Shown here piece after piece: positions 16,588 to 23,579 of a DNA stretch of 38,679 bases. Below the pieces are notes generated by a model. That model was given only the letters and a program-made list of their open reading frames with translations, was not told where the DNA came from and did no database searches. The stretch is taken from the IMG/VR virus record IMGVR_UViG_3300042896_000896, positions 1-38,679 of that record. One strand, written 5' to 3'. How positions within the stretch are numbered: the stretch's first letter is position 1; every line of letters begins with the position of its first letter. Source of the DNA: a virus. A program made the translations under genes and the position numbers.

Positions 16588-17481
16588 TTATCTATCTTTA
16601 TTCTTATCTTCAGGTGCTTTACGACGTTGTAAATACTCACTACCTGCTACTAAATCCTCAATACGTTTTTCTAAATCAGTTTTCATATTTGATAATTTTT
16701 CTGCTTCACCTCTATCTTTAGAAATCATATCATCACCACCTCTAGATATTTTTTTATTTTGTCTAAGAGCACTATCAATTTTTCTTAAGCGTTCTTTATA
16801 ATCTAAAAATTTCATTAATTTATTATATTCTTCATCAGAAATAGTAGGTTTTACTTTTGGAGCATCTTTCTTTAAATTAGCAACAAATTCTTCTTCTCCA
16901 CCATCACCAGCAGCTCTAGCTTTAGCAAATGATGCTGCTATTTCTTCATCACTTGGTTCAAAAGCAGGGCTATCAAATTTACCTTTACCAATAAAAAAAT
17001 CTTCAGGTTCTATAGTTTGTTTTGTTGTTGGAGGAGCTACTTTACCTGTTTTTTTATCAACACGAGATGCAGCAATACCTGTACCACCTACTGGTTCTAA
17101 TACACCCGATGATACTAATGATTGTACTATAGGATTTATTGCTTGTTGAGGACGATCAAATTTTTCTTTAGCAATTTGAGCAACAGATGCTTCTTCGTTT
17201 GATTGTAGATAATCAATAATGCCTTGTACTCCTTTAGAATTTTTTACTTTATCACTTAAATCATCTAATTTAGATAAATCACTAATTTTATATTTAATTG
17301 AAATACGGGCCATTTCAGTTACACTATCTTTTTCAGATGATACTGCTGTTTTTTGGGCATTTAATGCTTTTAATTTAGCATCTATTGCTTTTAATTCAGC
17401 AGATTTTGCGGCATCTTCTAAAGGACCTTCAGCCATTACTTCTAAAATAGCTTCTTTAATTATTTTTTCTAGTTTTTTCAT
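16588..17481 (-). CDS. Tagged protein with winged-helix-like domain
   Basis: 297 residues. The leader MKKLEKIIKE|A has Glu at position 10 and a second candidate site at VMAE|G (residues 15-19). Residues 57-125 (ISDLSKLDDLSDKVK, then GVQGIIDYLQS, VAQIAKEKFDRPQQAINPIV and VSSGVLEPVGG) have the helix-helix-helix plus strand order of a winged-helix DNA-binding domain. The rest is Lys/Glu-rich and helical, ending in a coiled coil (about 220-285). A DNA-binding protein carried in the head could act on host or phage DNA on entry; this is inference. It overlaps the upstream gene by 4 bases. Confidence 0.6.
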   Translation of the reverse strand: MKKLEKIIKEAILEVMAEGPLEDAAKSAELKAIDAKLKALNAQKTAVSSEKDSVTEMARISIKYKISDLSKLDDLSDKVKNSKGVQGIIDYLQSNEEASVAQIAKEKFDRPQQAINPIVQSLVSSGVLEPVGGTGIAASRVDKKTGKVAPPTTKQTIEPEDFFIGKGKFDSPAFEPSDEEIAASFAKARAAGDGGEEEFVANLKKDAPKVKPTISDEEYNKLMKFLDYKERLRKIDSALRQNKKISRGGDDMISKDRGEAEKLSNMKTDLEKRIEDLVAGSEYLQRRKAPEDKNKDR

Positions 17482-18002
17482 TTTTTAATTATATTAAAAC
17501 CATCTCTAATGGTATATAAGTTATAGTTGGTTAAGGTTTTTATTTGTTTATCTAAGTATGCTTGGTATAAATATGACTTTTGTTCTTTTCCCGTTAATAA
17601 ATTTATATCTTTGTTTGTTGCTTCTATATACAAACCATCAGGATTATTATTTTGAATAAATTCTTTAACAATATATGATAATGTAGTCATTATTCTTAAT
17701 ATTGTTTTTATATCTGATTTTAATGCTTGGTTTTCAATTCCATTAATAGTAAATTCTACATTATAAAATTCTTTATTTTTATAATTAGGTACTTTAGAAA
17801 AATAATATTGTTTAGTAATATCATCTTCAATCAATGTAAATCTAACTTTAACTACATAAGAAATATCATTAAAATAAAATACAAATGAATAATTAGTATT
17901 ACTTATTTTTTTATAATCAAGTGGTTCCACAGACGCTTCACCTATTTCATTGATGATGATTTCGTCTACTATTTCAGTAATTAAAGTACGTAATGAAGCC
18001 AT
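17478..18002 (-). CDS. Tagged protein with recurrent alpha/beta domain
   Basis: 174 residues. Leader MASLRTLITE|I with Glu 10 and a second site at IINE|I. The body resembles a domain also seen in the 138-residue protein (27471-27887) and within the 799-residue protein (about residues 470-575): beta strands with NYSFVFYF and VVKVRFTL, then a helix ending FIQNNNPDGLYIEA and a later Tyr-rich helix (YLYQAYLDKQI). The counterpart in the large protein reads FINNNNPKALYISG. I recall the pattern from marine phages; the layout weakly resembles a GNAT acetyltransferase core, but no acetyl-CoA motif is clear. A TATTTATA motif lies 3 bases before the ATG. Confidence 0.6.
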   Translation of the reverse strand: MASLRTLITEIVDEIIINEIGEASVEPLDYKKISNTNYSFVFYFNDISYVVKVRFTLIEDDITKQYYFSKVPNYKNKEFYNVEFTINGIENQALKSDIKTILRIMTTLSYIVKEFIQNNNPDGLYIEATNKDINLLTGKEQKSYLYQAYLDKQIKTLTNYNLYTIRDGFNIIKK

Positions 18003-18004
18003 GA

Positions 18005-18523
18005 TTATAAATATTTCATTATCTCTGTAATGCGTTCTTCTGTAGTGCCTTTTATTTCAATTAATTTGTTTGGAGGATATTCTTTTAATAATTCTTTAAT
18101 TCCAAAATCAATTTTATCTCTATACTCAGCATTAGTTTCACGTACTGAATTGTCCTCAATTTCAACACCCTCTGGTGATACATAAAACACAACATCATAA
18201 TGTGGCATCAATAATGTTGCTGCTTCAACTAATGTTCGTTTTTGTGACCATTTAATTGATTTAGAACTCATTGTAAAAGCACAAACATCCCATATAGTAC
18301 GATCAGTTAATAGATTTTCGTATATTGTTTCTTGAGCACGTTCAGCCATGAACACAAATTGACCTTGAATAGATGAATCTGTATTTAATGGAATACCTAA
18401 ATCACGAAGATATTTTGAACGTTCTGTTGTAATGTGGTAATCTTTAAATTCTGGTAGTTCAGCTAATGCTTTAACTAATGTAGTTTTCCCAACACTAACG
18501 GTTCCTGTTAATCCTATTCTCAT
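18005..18523 (-). CDS. NadR-kinase-like P-loop ATPase (AAA_28 type)
   Basis: 172 residues beginning with beta strand and Walker A MRIGLTGTVSVGKTTL (GTVSVGKT at 7-14). A TERSKYLRDLG segment, FMAERAQETIY and a LLTDRTIWDVCAF segment (a Walker B-like Asp) follow, the order seen in the nicotinamide riboside kinase domain of NadR and related small kinases. No tag is present, so it likely acts in the infected cell. The window also has a NadR-like HxGH nucleotidyltransferase in the 799-residue protein, but the two are 9 kb apart. The substrate could equally be another nucleoside or nucleotide. The gene overlaps the upstream stop by ATGA. Confidence 0.75.
   Translation of the reverse strand: MRIGLTGTVSVGKTTLVKALAELPEFKDYHITTERSKYLRDLGIPLNTDSSIQGQFVFMAERAQETIYENLLTDRTIWDVCAFTMSSKSIKWSQKRTLVEAATLLMPHYDVVFYVSPEGVEIEDNSVRETNAEYRDKIDFGIKELLKEYPPNKLIEIKGTTEERITEIMKYL
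18006..18014 (-). promoter_or_regulatory. Candidate late-promoter motif ATATTTATA
   Basis: Coding-strand ATATTTATA spans the end and stop of the kinase gene and finishes 3 bases before the ATG at 18002. If it is a -10 element the transcript would be leaderless or start inside the gene. Confidence 0.4.
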
Positions 18524-18825
18524 ATTATTCCTAATGATTTAGCGCGAGCATATCCCACAATTTTACCATTATTTGGGTTAATATATTCTCTATATTTTAG
18601 AGGAAGTTTATTATTATTTTCATCCATTTTATCTTGAGCTGTTTTAAAATTCTTAGGATAAATTAATTCAACCTCTATTGGACCCCTATCAGTTATATCT
18701 AAATCATATTTCCATAGTGCTACAACTCCATCTGAATCCGGTTTCATCTCACGAGTAAATTTTCTAGGTAATTCTGATGGATCTGTAGGTAATGATTTAG
18801 GTCTTCCTCTTCGTTCTGTGTTCAT
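18520..18825 (-). CDS. Small basic hypothetical protein (101 aa)
   Basis: 101 residues, starting MNTERRGRPKSLPTDPSELP, an RRGRPK block resembling an AT-hook minor-groove binding motif. The central part (VVALWKYDLDITDRGPIEVELIYPK) is beta-rich and the end has YREYINPNNGKIVGYARAK. No known family is recognised. It is the first of a coupled run with the downstream kinase gene (ATGA overlap). DNA or RNA binding is a possible reading of the basic N-terminus only. Confidence 0.55.
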   Translation of the reverse strand: MNTERRGRPKSLPTDPSELPRKFTREMKPDSDGVVALWKYDLDITDRGPIEVELIYPKNFKTAQDKMDENNNKLPLKYREYINPNNGKIVGYARAKSLGII

Positions 18826-18865
18826 ATTCTTTATTTAATATTATAATATACAAAATGAATTCTGA

Positions 18866-19120
18866 CTATACCCTACCTCCACCACTTTTTGTAGATACTT
18901 GTTTATACCAAGGTAAACCATTATTGTGTTTTTTAATTTCATCAAATTGTTCCCTAGTATATGGAATACCAAAAATATGGTACTCTGCTTTTTTAAAATT
19001 GCCTTCAGGAATTAATGCTGGTCCATCCCAATTATGTAATTTACTATCTTTAACATAACGAATAGTACCATCTGGAGATTTATAACGTTGTGTTTGTGTA
19101 TTGATTGTTGATTTTTTCAT
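18866..19120 (-). CDS. Small protein with MORN-like repeat unit
   Basis: 84 residues. The stretch LHNWDGPALIPEGNFKKAEY followed by HIFGIPYTREQFDEIK resembles the short unit (H-x-x-x-G-P-A-x-I...W-x-x-(N/F)-G) found in tandem in many phage and bacterial proteins of unknown role. Only one clear unit is present here. A TRYVKD-like part precedes it and a Gly-rich SGGGRV tail ends the protein. It begins 4 bases after the stop of the FAD enzyme gene. Function unknown. Confidence 0.55.
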   Translation of the reverse strand: MKKSTINTQTQRYKSPDGTIRYVKDSKLHNWDGPALIPEGNFKKAEYHIFGIPYTREQFDEIKKHNNGLPWYKQVSTKSGGGRV

Positions 19121-19124
19121 AACT

Positions 19125-20468
19125 TTATTTATTTTTAATTAATGATTCTGCTACATAAATTCCATGTGCTCCAGATACTGTAATACCTCTAGCTGATAAT
19201 GCATCACCAACAAAGTGTACATTTGGAAATTGATTTAATGATAAGTCTGTGTAGTTTACTAGTGGTTCTGGTGATAAGTATTTTACTTCAGGAATATACA
19301 TTCCCCAATCATCTCCAAATTCAAATACTTTATTCATTTGGGTAATGAAATCTTCAATATAGTTAAAATATCCATCAAACGCTTCTTTAATTTTATTATA
19401 CCCACCTTCTCCATGCGTTATTTGAAAACTATTAACTTTATTCCCTTCAGAAGTTAATGATGGTTTTCTTGTTATATTAGGTGAATAATATATTCCTGCT
19501 TTAAATTTAAATTGTGGAACATCTATTTGACATTTTTGTACTACATTTCTACTCCATGTAAATGGATCTTCAATACCTTTGATTTCCATTAGAATACCAA
19601 AGTTAGTCATTTGATTTTCAAATTCCTTACCTTTCTTCGCATGACCATTATAGCTAACATCTCCATAAGTTTCTTCAACAGCAACAAAGGCAGCGTTATT
19701 ATTAGTGCAAAAGCTACGAAGAGATACGTTATCAAATTTCTGGTAAAGTTTAAAATCATAAGATACATCAATTAATTTTTGGAAGTATTTTTGTGGGGCT
19801 TCAAAACGTACTCCAATTTGTACTGATTTTGCTTCAGTCGGTAATACATATTGTTCAGCTAATTGTTTACCAAAATCAATACCTGATTTACCTACAGCAA
19901 ATATTAGAGTGTCATATACTAAACCTGATGTTCCATAATTTCCTTTAAAATTAATAAAAATTAATCTTTCTTGAAACTCGATTTGTGTAACTTCATGTTC
20001 CCATAAAAATTTAACACCTTTATCAACTAAATACTGGTACCATGCTTTAGCAATCTCATGTAGATAATTTGAACCAATATGCCATACAGGAAACAAACGT
20101 AATCCAAAATATGGTTTAATAAATTCGGGTTCTTCCTGAGGATCAGACATGAATATTTCTTCTGGTTTCGGGTGAAAACGTCTGAAGTTACTAATAACTT
20201 GATCCATTAATTCCATTGCTTTATCTTCACCACAATATTTTGATAATTGACCTCCAATGGCTGTATGGTATGTTAATTTACCATCACTCCAACCTCCACA
20301 ACCCATGAAACCAGTCATTACTTCTTCTGGTTGACGTTTGTAAGGATCGTTACCCATATCTATCATAGTAATAAGCTCACCTGGATATCCATTATCTACT
20401 AATTTAGTTGCTGCTTGTATTCCAGCTACTCCACTGCCTACAATTACAATTTTCTTTGTATATTTCAT
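19125..20468 (-). CDS. FAD-dependent dehydrogenase (COG2509-like)
   Basis: 447 residues. The N-terminal Rossmann motif is VIVGSGVAGIQAA (GSGVAG at 11-16), followed by a basic Arg-rich part and GFMGCGGWSDGKLTY (about 53-67), which matches the GGxG-(F/W)-SDGKL signature of COG2509 uncharacterised FAD-dependent dehydrogenases. The C-terminal FVGDALSARGITVSGAHG is the second flavin-binding GD motif. Members share a fold with geranylgeranyl reductase and other two-dinucleotide-binding flavoproteins, but their substrates are mostly unknown. No tag is present. It is an unusual gene for a phage and a candidate auxiliary metabolic gene. A homing endonuclease gene lies directly upstream in transcription. 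Confidence 0.85.
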   Translation of the reverse strand: MKYTKKIVIVGSGVAGIQAATKLVDNGYPGELITMIDMGNDPYKRQPEEVMTGFMGCGGWSDGKLTYHTAIGGQLSKYCGEDKAMELMDQVISNFRRFHPKPEEIFMSDPQEEPEFIKPYFGLRLFPVWHIGSNYLHEIAKAWYQYLVDKGVKFLWEHEVTQIEFQERLIFINFKGNYGTSGLVYDTLIFAVGKSGIDFGKQLAEQYVLPTEAKSVQIGVRFEAPQKYFQKLIDVSYDFKLYQKFDNVSLRSFCTNNNAAFVAVEETYGDVSYNGHAKKGKEFENQMTNFGILMEIKGIEDPFTWSRNVVQKCQIDVPQFKFKAGIYYSPNITRKPSLTSEGNKVNSFQITHGEGGYNKIKEAFDGYFNYIEDFITQMNKVFEFGDDWGMYIPEVKYLSPEPLVNYTDLSLNQFPNVHFVGDALSARGITVSGAHGIYVAESLIKNK

Positions 20469-20473
20469 ATTAT

Positions 20474-21064
20474 TTATTTATATTTCCATTTAAATCCAAA
20501 TGCTGTTTTTTGCCTTCCTAAGATACAATCTTTAATCTGACTAGTCACGTTGCTTGTTTTATTTGTTTCTTTTTTAATCCATTCAGCAGCTTGACCTTTA
20601 CTTTCCCATTCTTTTATAAAATTATCATTTAAATCAAACATTAACACAGGTATTGCAATTTTTCTTTTAGCTACTCCCATATTAATTTTATGTTCGTCTG
20701 TAAAGGGTTTTGGGAATTTATTACCAGTACTTATTCGTTTTCTAACATCTTCTGTATAATGTTTAGAATGATTTTTTAATGATTGTTTTATTTTATTATT
20801 TCTTTCAGGAGATGAAACCCATCCAGGACCTCTACCACCCCCACCATTATTTTTATTTTCTAAATTAAACCCCCAACTTTTAAATAATTCAATATACCAT
20901 GACTCCCAAAATCTCCATTCATCATCGTTAACACAATCAATTTCAATTATTTTACTATCTCTTTTCTTATTGCCGTGAGTATAAAATCTATCTTGTATTT
21001 CTTGTAAAGTTTTACCTACATAAAAAGGAATTTCATTTCTTTCGAGGATATATATTTTAGTCAT
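20474..21064 (-). CDS. GIY-YIG homing endonuclease with NUMOD domains
   Basis: 196 residues. The catalytic start IYILERNEIPFYVGKT gives the I-Y-I...Y-V-G signature; a conserved Arg lies in DRFYTHGNKKR and a Glu in FWESWYIELF. NNGGGGRGPGW and a KHYTEDVRKRIS/FTDEHKINM pair (about residues 95-130) match NUMOD3 DNA-binding repeats. The C-terminal VLMFDLNDNFIKEWESKGQA then CILGRQKTAFGFKWKY is a NUMOD1-type helix-turn-helix. Free-standing enzymes of this kind cut rival phage DNA and spread their own gene. It lies between the flavoenzyme gene and a structured intergenic region. No intron boundaries are visible. Confidence 0.9.
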   Translation of the reverse strand: MTKIYILERNEIPFYVGKTLQEIQDRFYTHGNKKRDSKIIEIDCVNDDEWRFWESWYIELFKSWGFNLENKNNGGGGRGPGWVSSPERNNKIKQSLKNHSKHYTEDVRKRISTGNKFPKPFTDEHKINMGVAKRKIAIPVLMFDLNDNFIKEWESKGQAAEWIKKETNKTSNVTSQIKDCILGRQKTAFGFKWKYK

Positions 21065-21158
21065 AATATTATTTTATAATAAATATGTATAACCCCATCG
21101 GACCAACATCCCATCTTCATATGATTTAATATATTAATTTTATTTTGACAAAACAAAA

Positions 21159-21184
21159 GTAGCCAACTCGTTAAAGTGGGCTAC
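21159..21184 (-). terminator. Terminator-like hairpin after the 79-residue gene
   Basis: GTAGCC (21159-21164) pairs with GGCTAC (21179-21184), with an inner ACT/AGT stem. On the minus strand it is followed by TTTTGTTTTG. Position is 58 bases past the stop of the 79-residue gene, before the endonuclease gene. Confidence 0.65.
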
Positions 21185-21233
21185 AGATCCAATTTTATTC
21201 CTCTAATGAGGCGAATAGGCTATAAATCTATTC
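21185..21233 (-). ncRNA. Possible structured 3' UTR or small RNA: two extra hairpins
   Basis: Between the 79-residue gene stop and the terminator are two small hairpins: CCTC-TAAT-GAGG (21200-21211) and GAATAG (21213-21218) with CTATTC (21228-21233). Together with the terminator they give three hairpins in 75 bases. No tRNA features (T-loop GTTCGA, CCA) and no known riboswitch pattern are present. The remaining gap to 21065 is AT-rich with nothing else supported. Confidence 0.3.
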
Positions 21234-21241
21234 TATATGTT

Positions 21242-21481
21242 TTATTTAATAATTCCAGCTAAATATTTAAAATTTTCTTGCATTTTTTGAGTTTCACTAT
21301 CAACAATTTGATCATAATCAGTCATTGTTAATATGTTTCCTGTTGAACTTAATTCAATAGCTTTCTCAGCTACATTATGTAAATCCATATCTGTTTTAGC
21401 ATCTTCACGAGCATATTCTAATAAACGAATAAATAAAGGAACATCTAATGTTATTTTATCTTTTGGGTTGATATTTTCCAT
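21242..21481 (-). CDS. Conserved small protein ending in LAGIIK
   Basis: 79 residues. MENINPKDKITLDVPLFIR followed by LLEYAREDAKTDMDLHNVAEKA is an opening I recall from many marine T4-like phages, function unknown. The last residues MQENFKYLAGIIK repeat the ending of the gp22-like scaffold (MQQLAGIIK), which suggests a shared binding partner in the prohead. It is small, acidic and helical. A TATTTATA motif lies only 3 bases before the ATG, and a terminator-like hairpin follows, so it may be a single-gene transcript. Confidence 0.65.
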   Translation of the reverse strand: MENINPKDKITLDVPLFIRLLEYAREDAKTDMDLHNVAEKAIELSSTGNILTMTDYDQIVDSETQKMQENFKYLAGIIK

Positions 21482-21484
21482 GTA

Positions 21485-21493
21485 TATAAATAT
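21485..21493 (-). promoter_or_regulatory. Candidate late-promoter motif ATATTTATA
   Basis: Coding-strand ATATTTATA ends 3 bases before the ATG of the 79-residue gene and lies directly after the stop of the 379-residue gene. Confidence 0.45.
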
Positions 21494-21499
21494 AATAAT

Positions 21500-22639
21500 T
21501 TATTTTAAATCTTCAAAATCTATTTCGGCACTTGATCCTTTTAATTCATTATCTTTATATAATAAGCCTTTACTAAATGATCTAAATTCAATACCATATG
21601 CTTGACCAATATGATTTGAAAAGGCAAATACAGGTTCATCTTCTGTTCCTATTACATCTTCAACATCAGTATATATTTTATAACAATTAACAGTTAATAC
21701 TCCATTTTCAAAAGTATAATCATTATATCCTTCAAAATCTTCTTTAATTACTATTGTTTTGGGAACATCGTTACCAAATATAACATCATTAATTACTTCT
21801 GGAGGAGTATTTTTTATAATTACCTTAGATAATATTTTTTCATTTTGTGGATCAAATAATTTAAATTTATTTTTTGTTCCTTCAATAGGAAGTAAACTTA
21901 CATTTTCAAATTCATTTTGGTTTACTTTTTCTATAAAATTTTTAAATACATTAATTCCTCCAACAAGTCTTGATTTTGAACTTTCCCATCTAACAGCATT
22001 TCTTTGTTTTAAAGAAATATTAGATAATATTTTATCAGATGAATCTAATAATTGAGCATCAGCTTTAGCAAATTCTGTGGCACCGGTAATTGAACTATCT
22101 ATACACTTATCTACATTTTTAACTACTATATTCTTTTTATCACTTTTAAATATAACAGTTATAGGACCTCCGTTCTCATCAACTTTATTATTAATTAATT
22201 CATAAAAAGATGCCTCATTTTGTTTACCTGATGATTGAGCCCCCTGTCCTGATTTTGGTTTAACTAAAATCTGAACATCATCTTCATTTTTAAAACCACC
22301 TTGACCAGAACCTGGTATTGATTTATCTCTTATGTATCCTAAATCTTCGAGTTGCTTAAATATTTTAGGTCTAGATTCATCACTTAGTATAATTAAACGA
22401 TTAGATGATGAATATAATATATCATCTTGAGAAATATTTAATTGTTGCATTAATTGTTTTCCTACTTCTTGAGCTTTAGGAGATAAAGAAGAAAAAGGTT
22501 TTTTAGCTTCATTTAAATCAATTCCTAATTCATTTAAAACTTGCTCTAATATAGCTTTTTTTTGAGGATTATTTAAGTCAACAACACCATCATTGCAACG
22601 ATATGACCATTCTAATAATATGCTATCTATAGTAATCAT
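21500..22639 (-). CDS. Tagged putative nuclease-like protein
   Basis: 379 residues. Leader MITIDSILLE|W with Glu 10; a second candidate site is DLNE|A at residues 41-45. The middle part carries GKQNEASFYELIN (Glu 142), VVKNVDKC, AKADAQLLDS (Asp 194) and ILSNISLKQRNAVRWESSKSR (Lys 211). The acid-acid-(x)-x-K order and the SLKQ strand suggest a PD-(D/E)XK-type nuclease, but the usual Glu before x-K is Ser here, so this is tentative. The first 130 residues are helical plus a QILVKPKSGQG strand. The C-terminal 120 residues are beta-rich. If packaged, a nuclease would enter the host with the DNA. It overlaps the upstream stop by one base. Confidence 0.55.
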   Translation of the reverse strand: MITIDSILLEWSYRCNDGVVDLNNPQKKAILEQVLNELGIDLNEAKKPFSSLSPKAQEVGKQLMQQLNISQDDILYSSSNRLIILSDESRPKIFKQLEDLGYIRDKSIPGSGQGGFKNEDDVQILVKPKSGQGAQSSGKQNEASFYELINNKVDENGGPITVIFKSDKKNIVVKNVDKCIDSSITGATEFAKADAQLLDSSDKILSNISLKQRNAVRWESSKSRLVGGINVFKNFIEKVNQNEFENVSLLPIEGTKNKFKLFDPQNEKILSKVIIKNTPPEVINDVIFGNDVPKTIVIKEDFEGYNDYTFENGVLTVNCYKIYTDVEDVIGTEDEPVFAFSNHIGQAYGIEFRSFSKGLLYKDNELKGSSAEIDFEDLK

Positions 22640-23139
22640 TATACTTCAATTTCTTCCTCAGGTGCTTCTTCTGGAGTTTCTGCTGGTTCATTAGCGGCTG
22701 CTAATTCAGCTCCTAATTCAGCTCCTTTATCTGTAGGTGGGGCTGCTTCCTCTTTTACTTCAGTAGGAGCATAATTTAATTCTAATAATGAAGTTATACT
22801 AGATGATGCTCTTTCTAATTCACCAAGATTTTCAGCATAATATTTTTTACCAGATACTTTAACCATAAATTCATCTTTACCTAAATAATATATGTAAAAA
22901 AATTGTGAATTTATTAAACTAATTTTAAAAGTTGTTGGTTTTGGAGCAATAACACTAACATCAGAAATATATCTTCCAAAAGCAGGAGACATTAATTCTA
23001 CTAATGTTTTTTTTAAACCAGGAAATCGATATACTAAATACATCGATTTTACTGATTTCTTTTCTGCTACTTCTTGTTCTTTTAGGGCTTTTTGAACAGC
23101 AACTGAAATATATTTTTCTAATATTAATTTATTCATCAT
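22639..23139 (-). CDS. Conserved tagged protein with acidic Ala/Glu/Pro tail
   Basis: 166 residues. The leader MMNKLILEKYISVAVQKALKE|Q is longer than most here but ends in L-K-E. The core LMSPAFGRYISDVSVIAPKPTTFKI followed by FFYIYYLGKDEFMVKVSGKKYY (each about residues 48-105) is a beta-rich domain I recall from marine T4-like phages, function unknown. The C-terminal 45 residues are low-complexity (Ala, Glu, Pro). It starts inside the end of the upstream 146-residue gene (ATGATGAATAA overlap). Confidence 0.6.
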   Translation of the reverse strand: MMNKLILEKYISVAVQKALKEQEVAEKKSVKSMYLVYRFPGLKKTLVELMSPAFGRYISDVSVIAPKPTTFKISLINSQFFYIYYLGKDEFMVKVSGKKYYAENLGELERASSSITSLLELNYAPTEVKEEAAPPTDKGAELGAELAAANEPAETPEEAPEEEIEV

Positions 23140-23569
23140 TTTTTATTTCATGAAAACCTTGAGCAGCTTGCTCAATATAGTTTTCTGCTTTAGCAATGTG
23201 GTCTTGAATCCAACCTGGGATATTACGTTCTGTATTTCCTAATTGTTGTCTTAATTCAACAATTGCTTTTGCAATTTCTTCTAAGCTAGAAACAGCCATT
23301 GCTACTTCGTGATCACCTTCTTTAAGATTAGCAGCTACTGCTTTACGGCGCTTAGATAAGTATTTATCTGTCTTATCTACTTTACCATCGTTATTAATAT
23401 CATCATCTTCTTTACCTACTGGATCTAATGCTTCAGATTTAGAAGCAGCAATAGCATACATAGCAGGATCATTCTTTTTAAATTTTCCTGTTTTCTTTAA
23501 TGCTTTAACTATTTTTTCTTCTTTAGCAGATATATTGCGTTCAGAGATAAGGTCGATTAATTTTATCAT
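23129..23569 (-). CDS. Tagged protein with calcium-loop (EF-hand/dockerin-like) motif
   Basis: 146 residues. Leader MIKLIDLISE|R has Glu 10. Residues about 57-68 read DINNDGKVDKTD, a complete Ca2+ loop (acidic or Asn side chains at 1, 3, 5, 9 and 12, Gly at 6), followed by KYLSKRRKAV. I recall the same unit in many marine phage proteins. The C-terminal NIPGWIQDHIAKAENYIEQ followed by AAQGFHE is another recurrent phage module. A small helical protein that could bind calcium inside or after leaving the head; the real role is unknown. A (K/N)DPAMYAIAASK segment precedes the loop. Confidence 0.65.
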   Translation of the reverse strand: MIKLIDLISERNISAKEEKIVKALKKTGKFKKNDPAMYAIAASKSEALDPVGKEDDDINNDGKVDKTDKYLSKRRKAVAANLKEGDHEVAMAVSSLEEIAKAIVELRQQLGNTERNIPGWIQDHIAKAENYIEQAAQGFHEIKNDE

Positions 23570-23579
23570 TTTTTTTAAC

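Noticed and set aside
16233-16640. Longer start for the membrane coiled-coil protein at 16640
   Set aside because: It would overlap 50 bases of the upstream gene and place a charged stretch before the membrane helix; ATG at 16586 directly follows the upstream stop.
20474-21064. Group I intron around the GIY-YIG gene
   Set aside because: Flanking genes are complete, and no split gene or intron core was seen; a free-standing homing gene is simpler.
21185-21241. tRNA or hammerhead ribozyme in the structured intergenic region
   Set aside because: No T-loop, anticodon arm or CCA end, and the CTGATGA and GAAA core elements of a hammerhead are missing.
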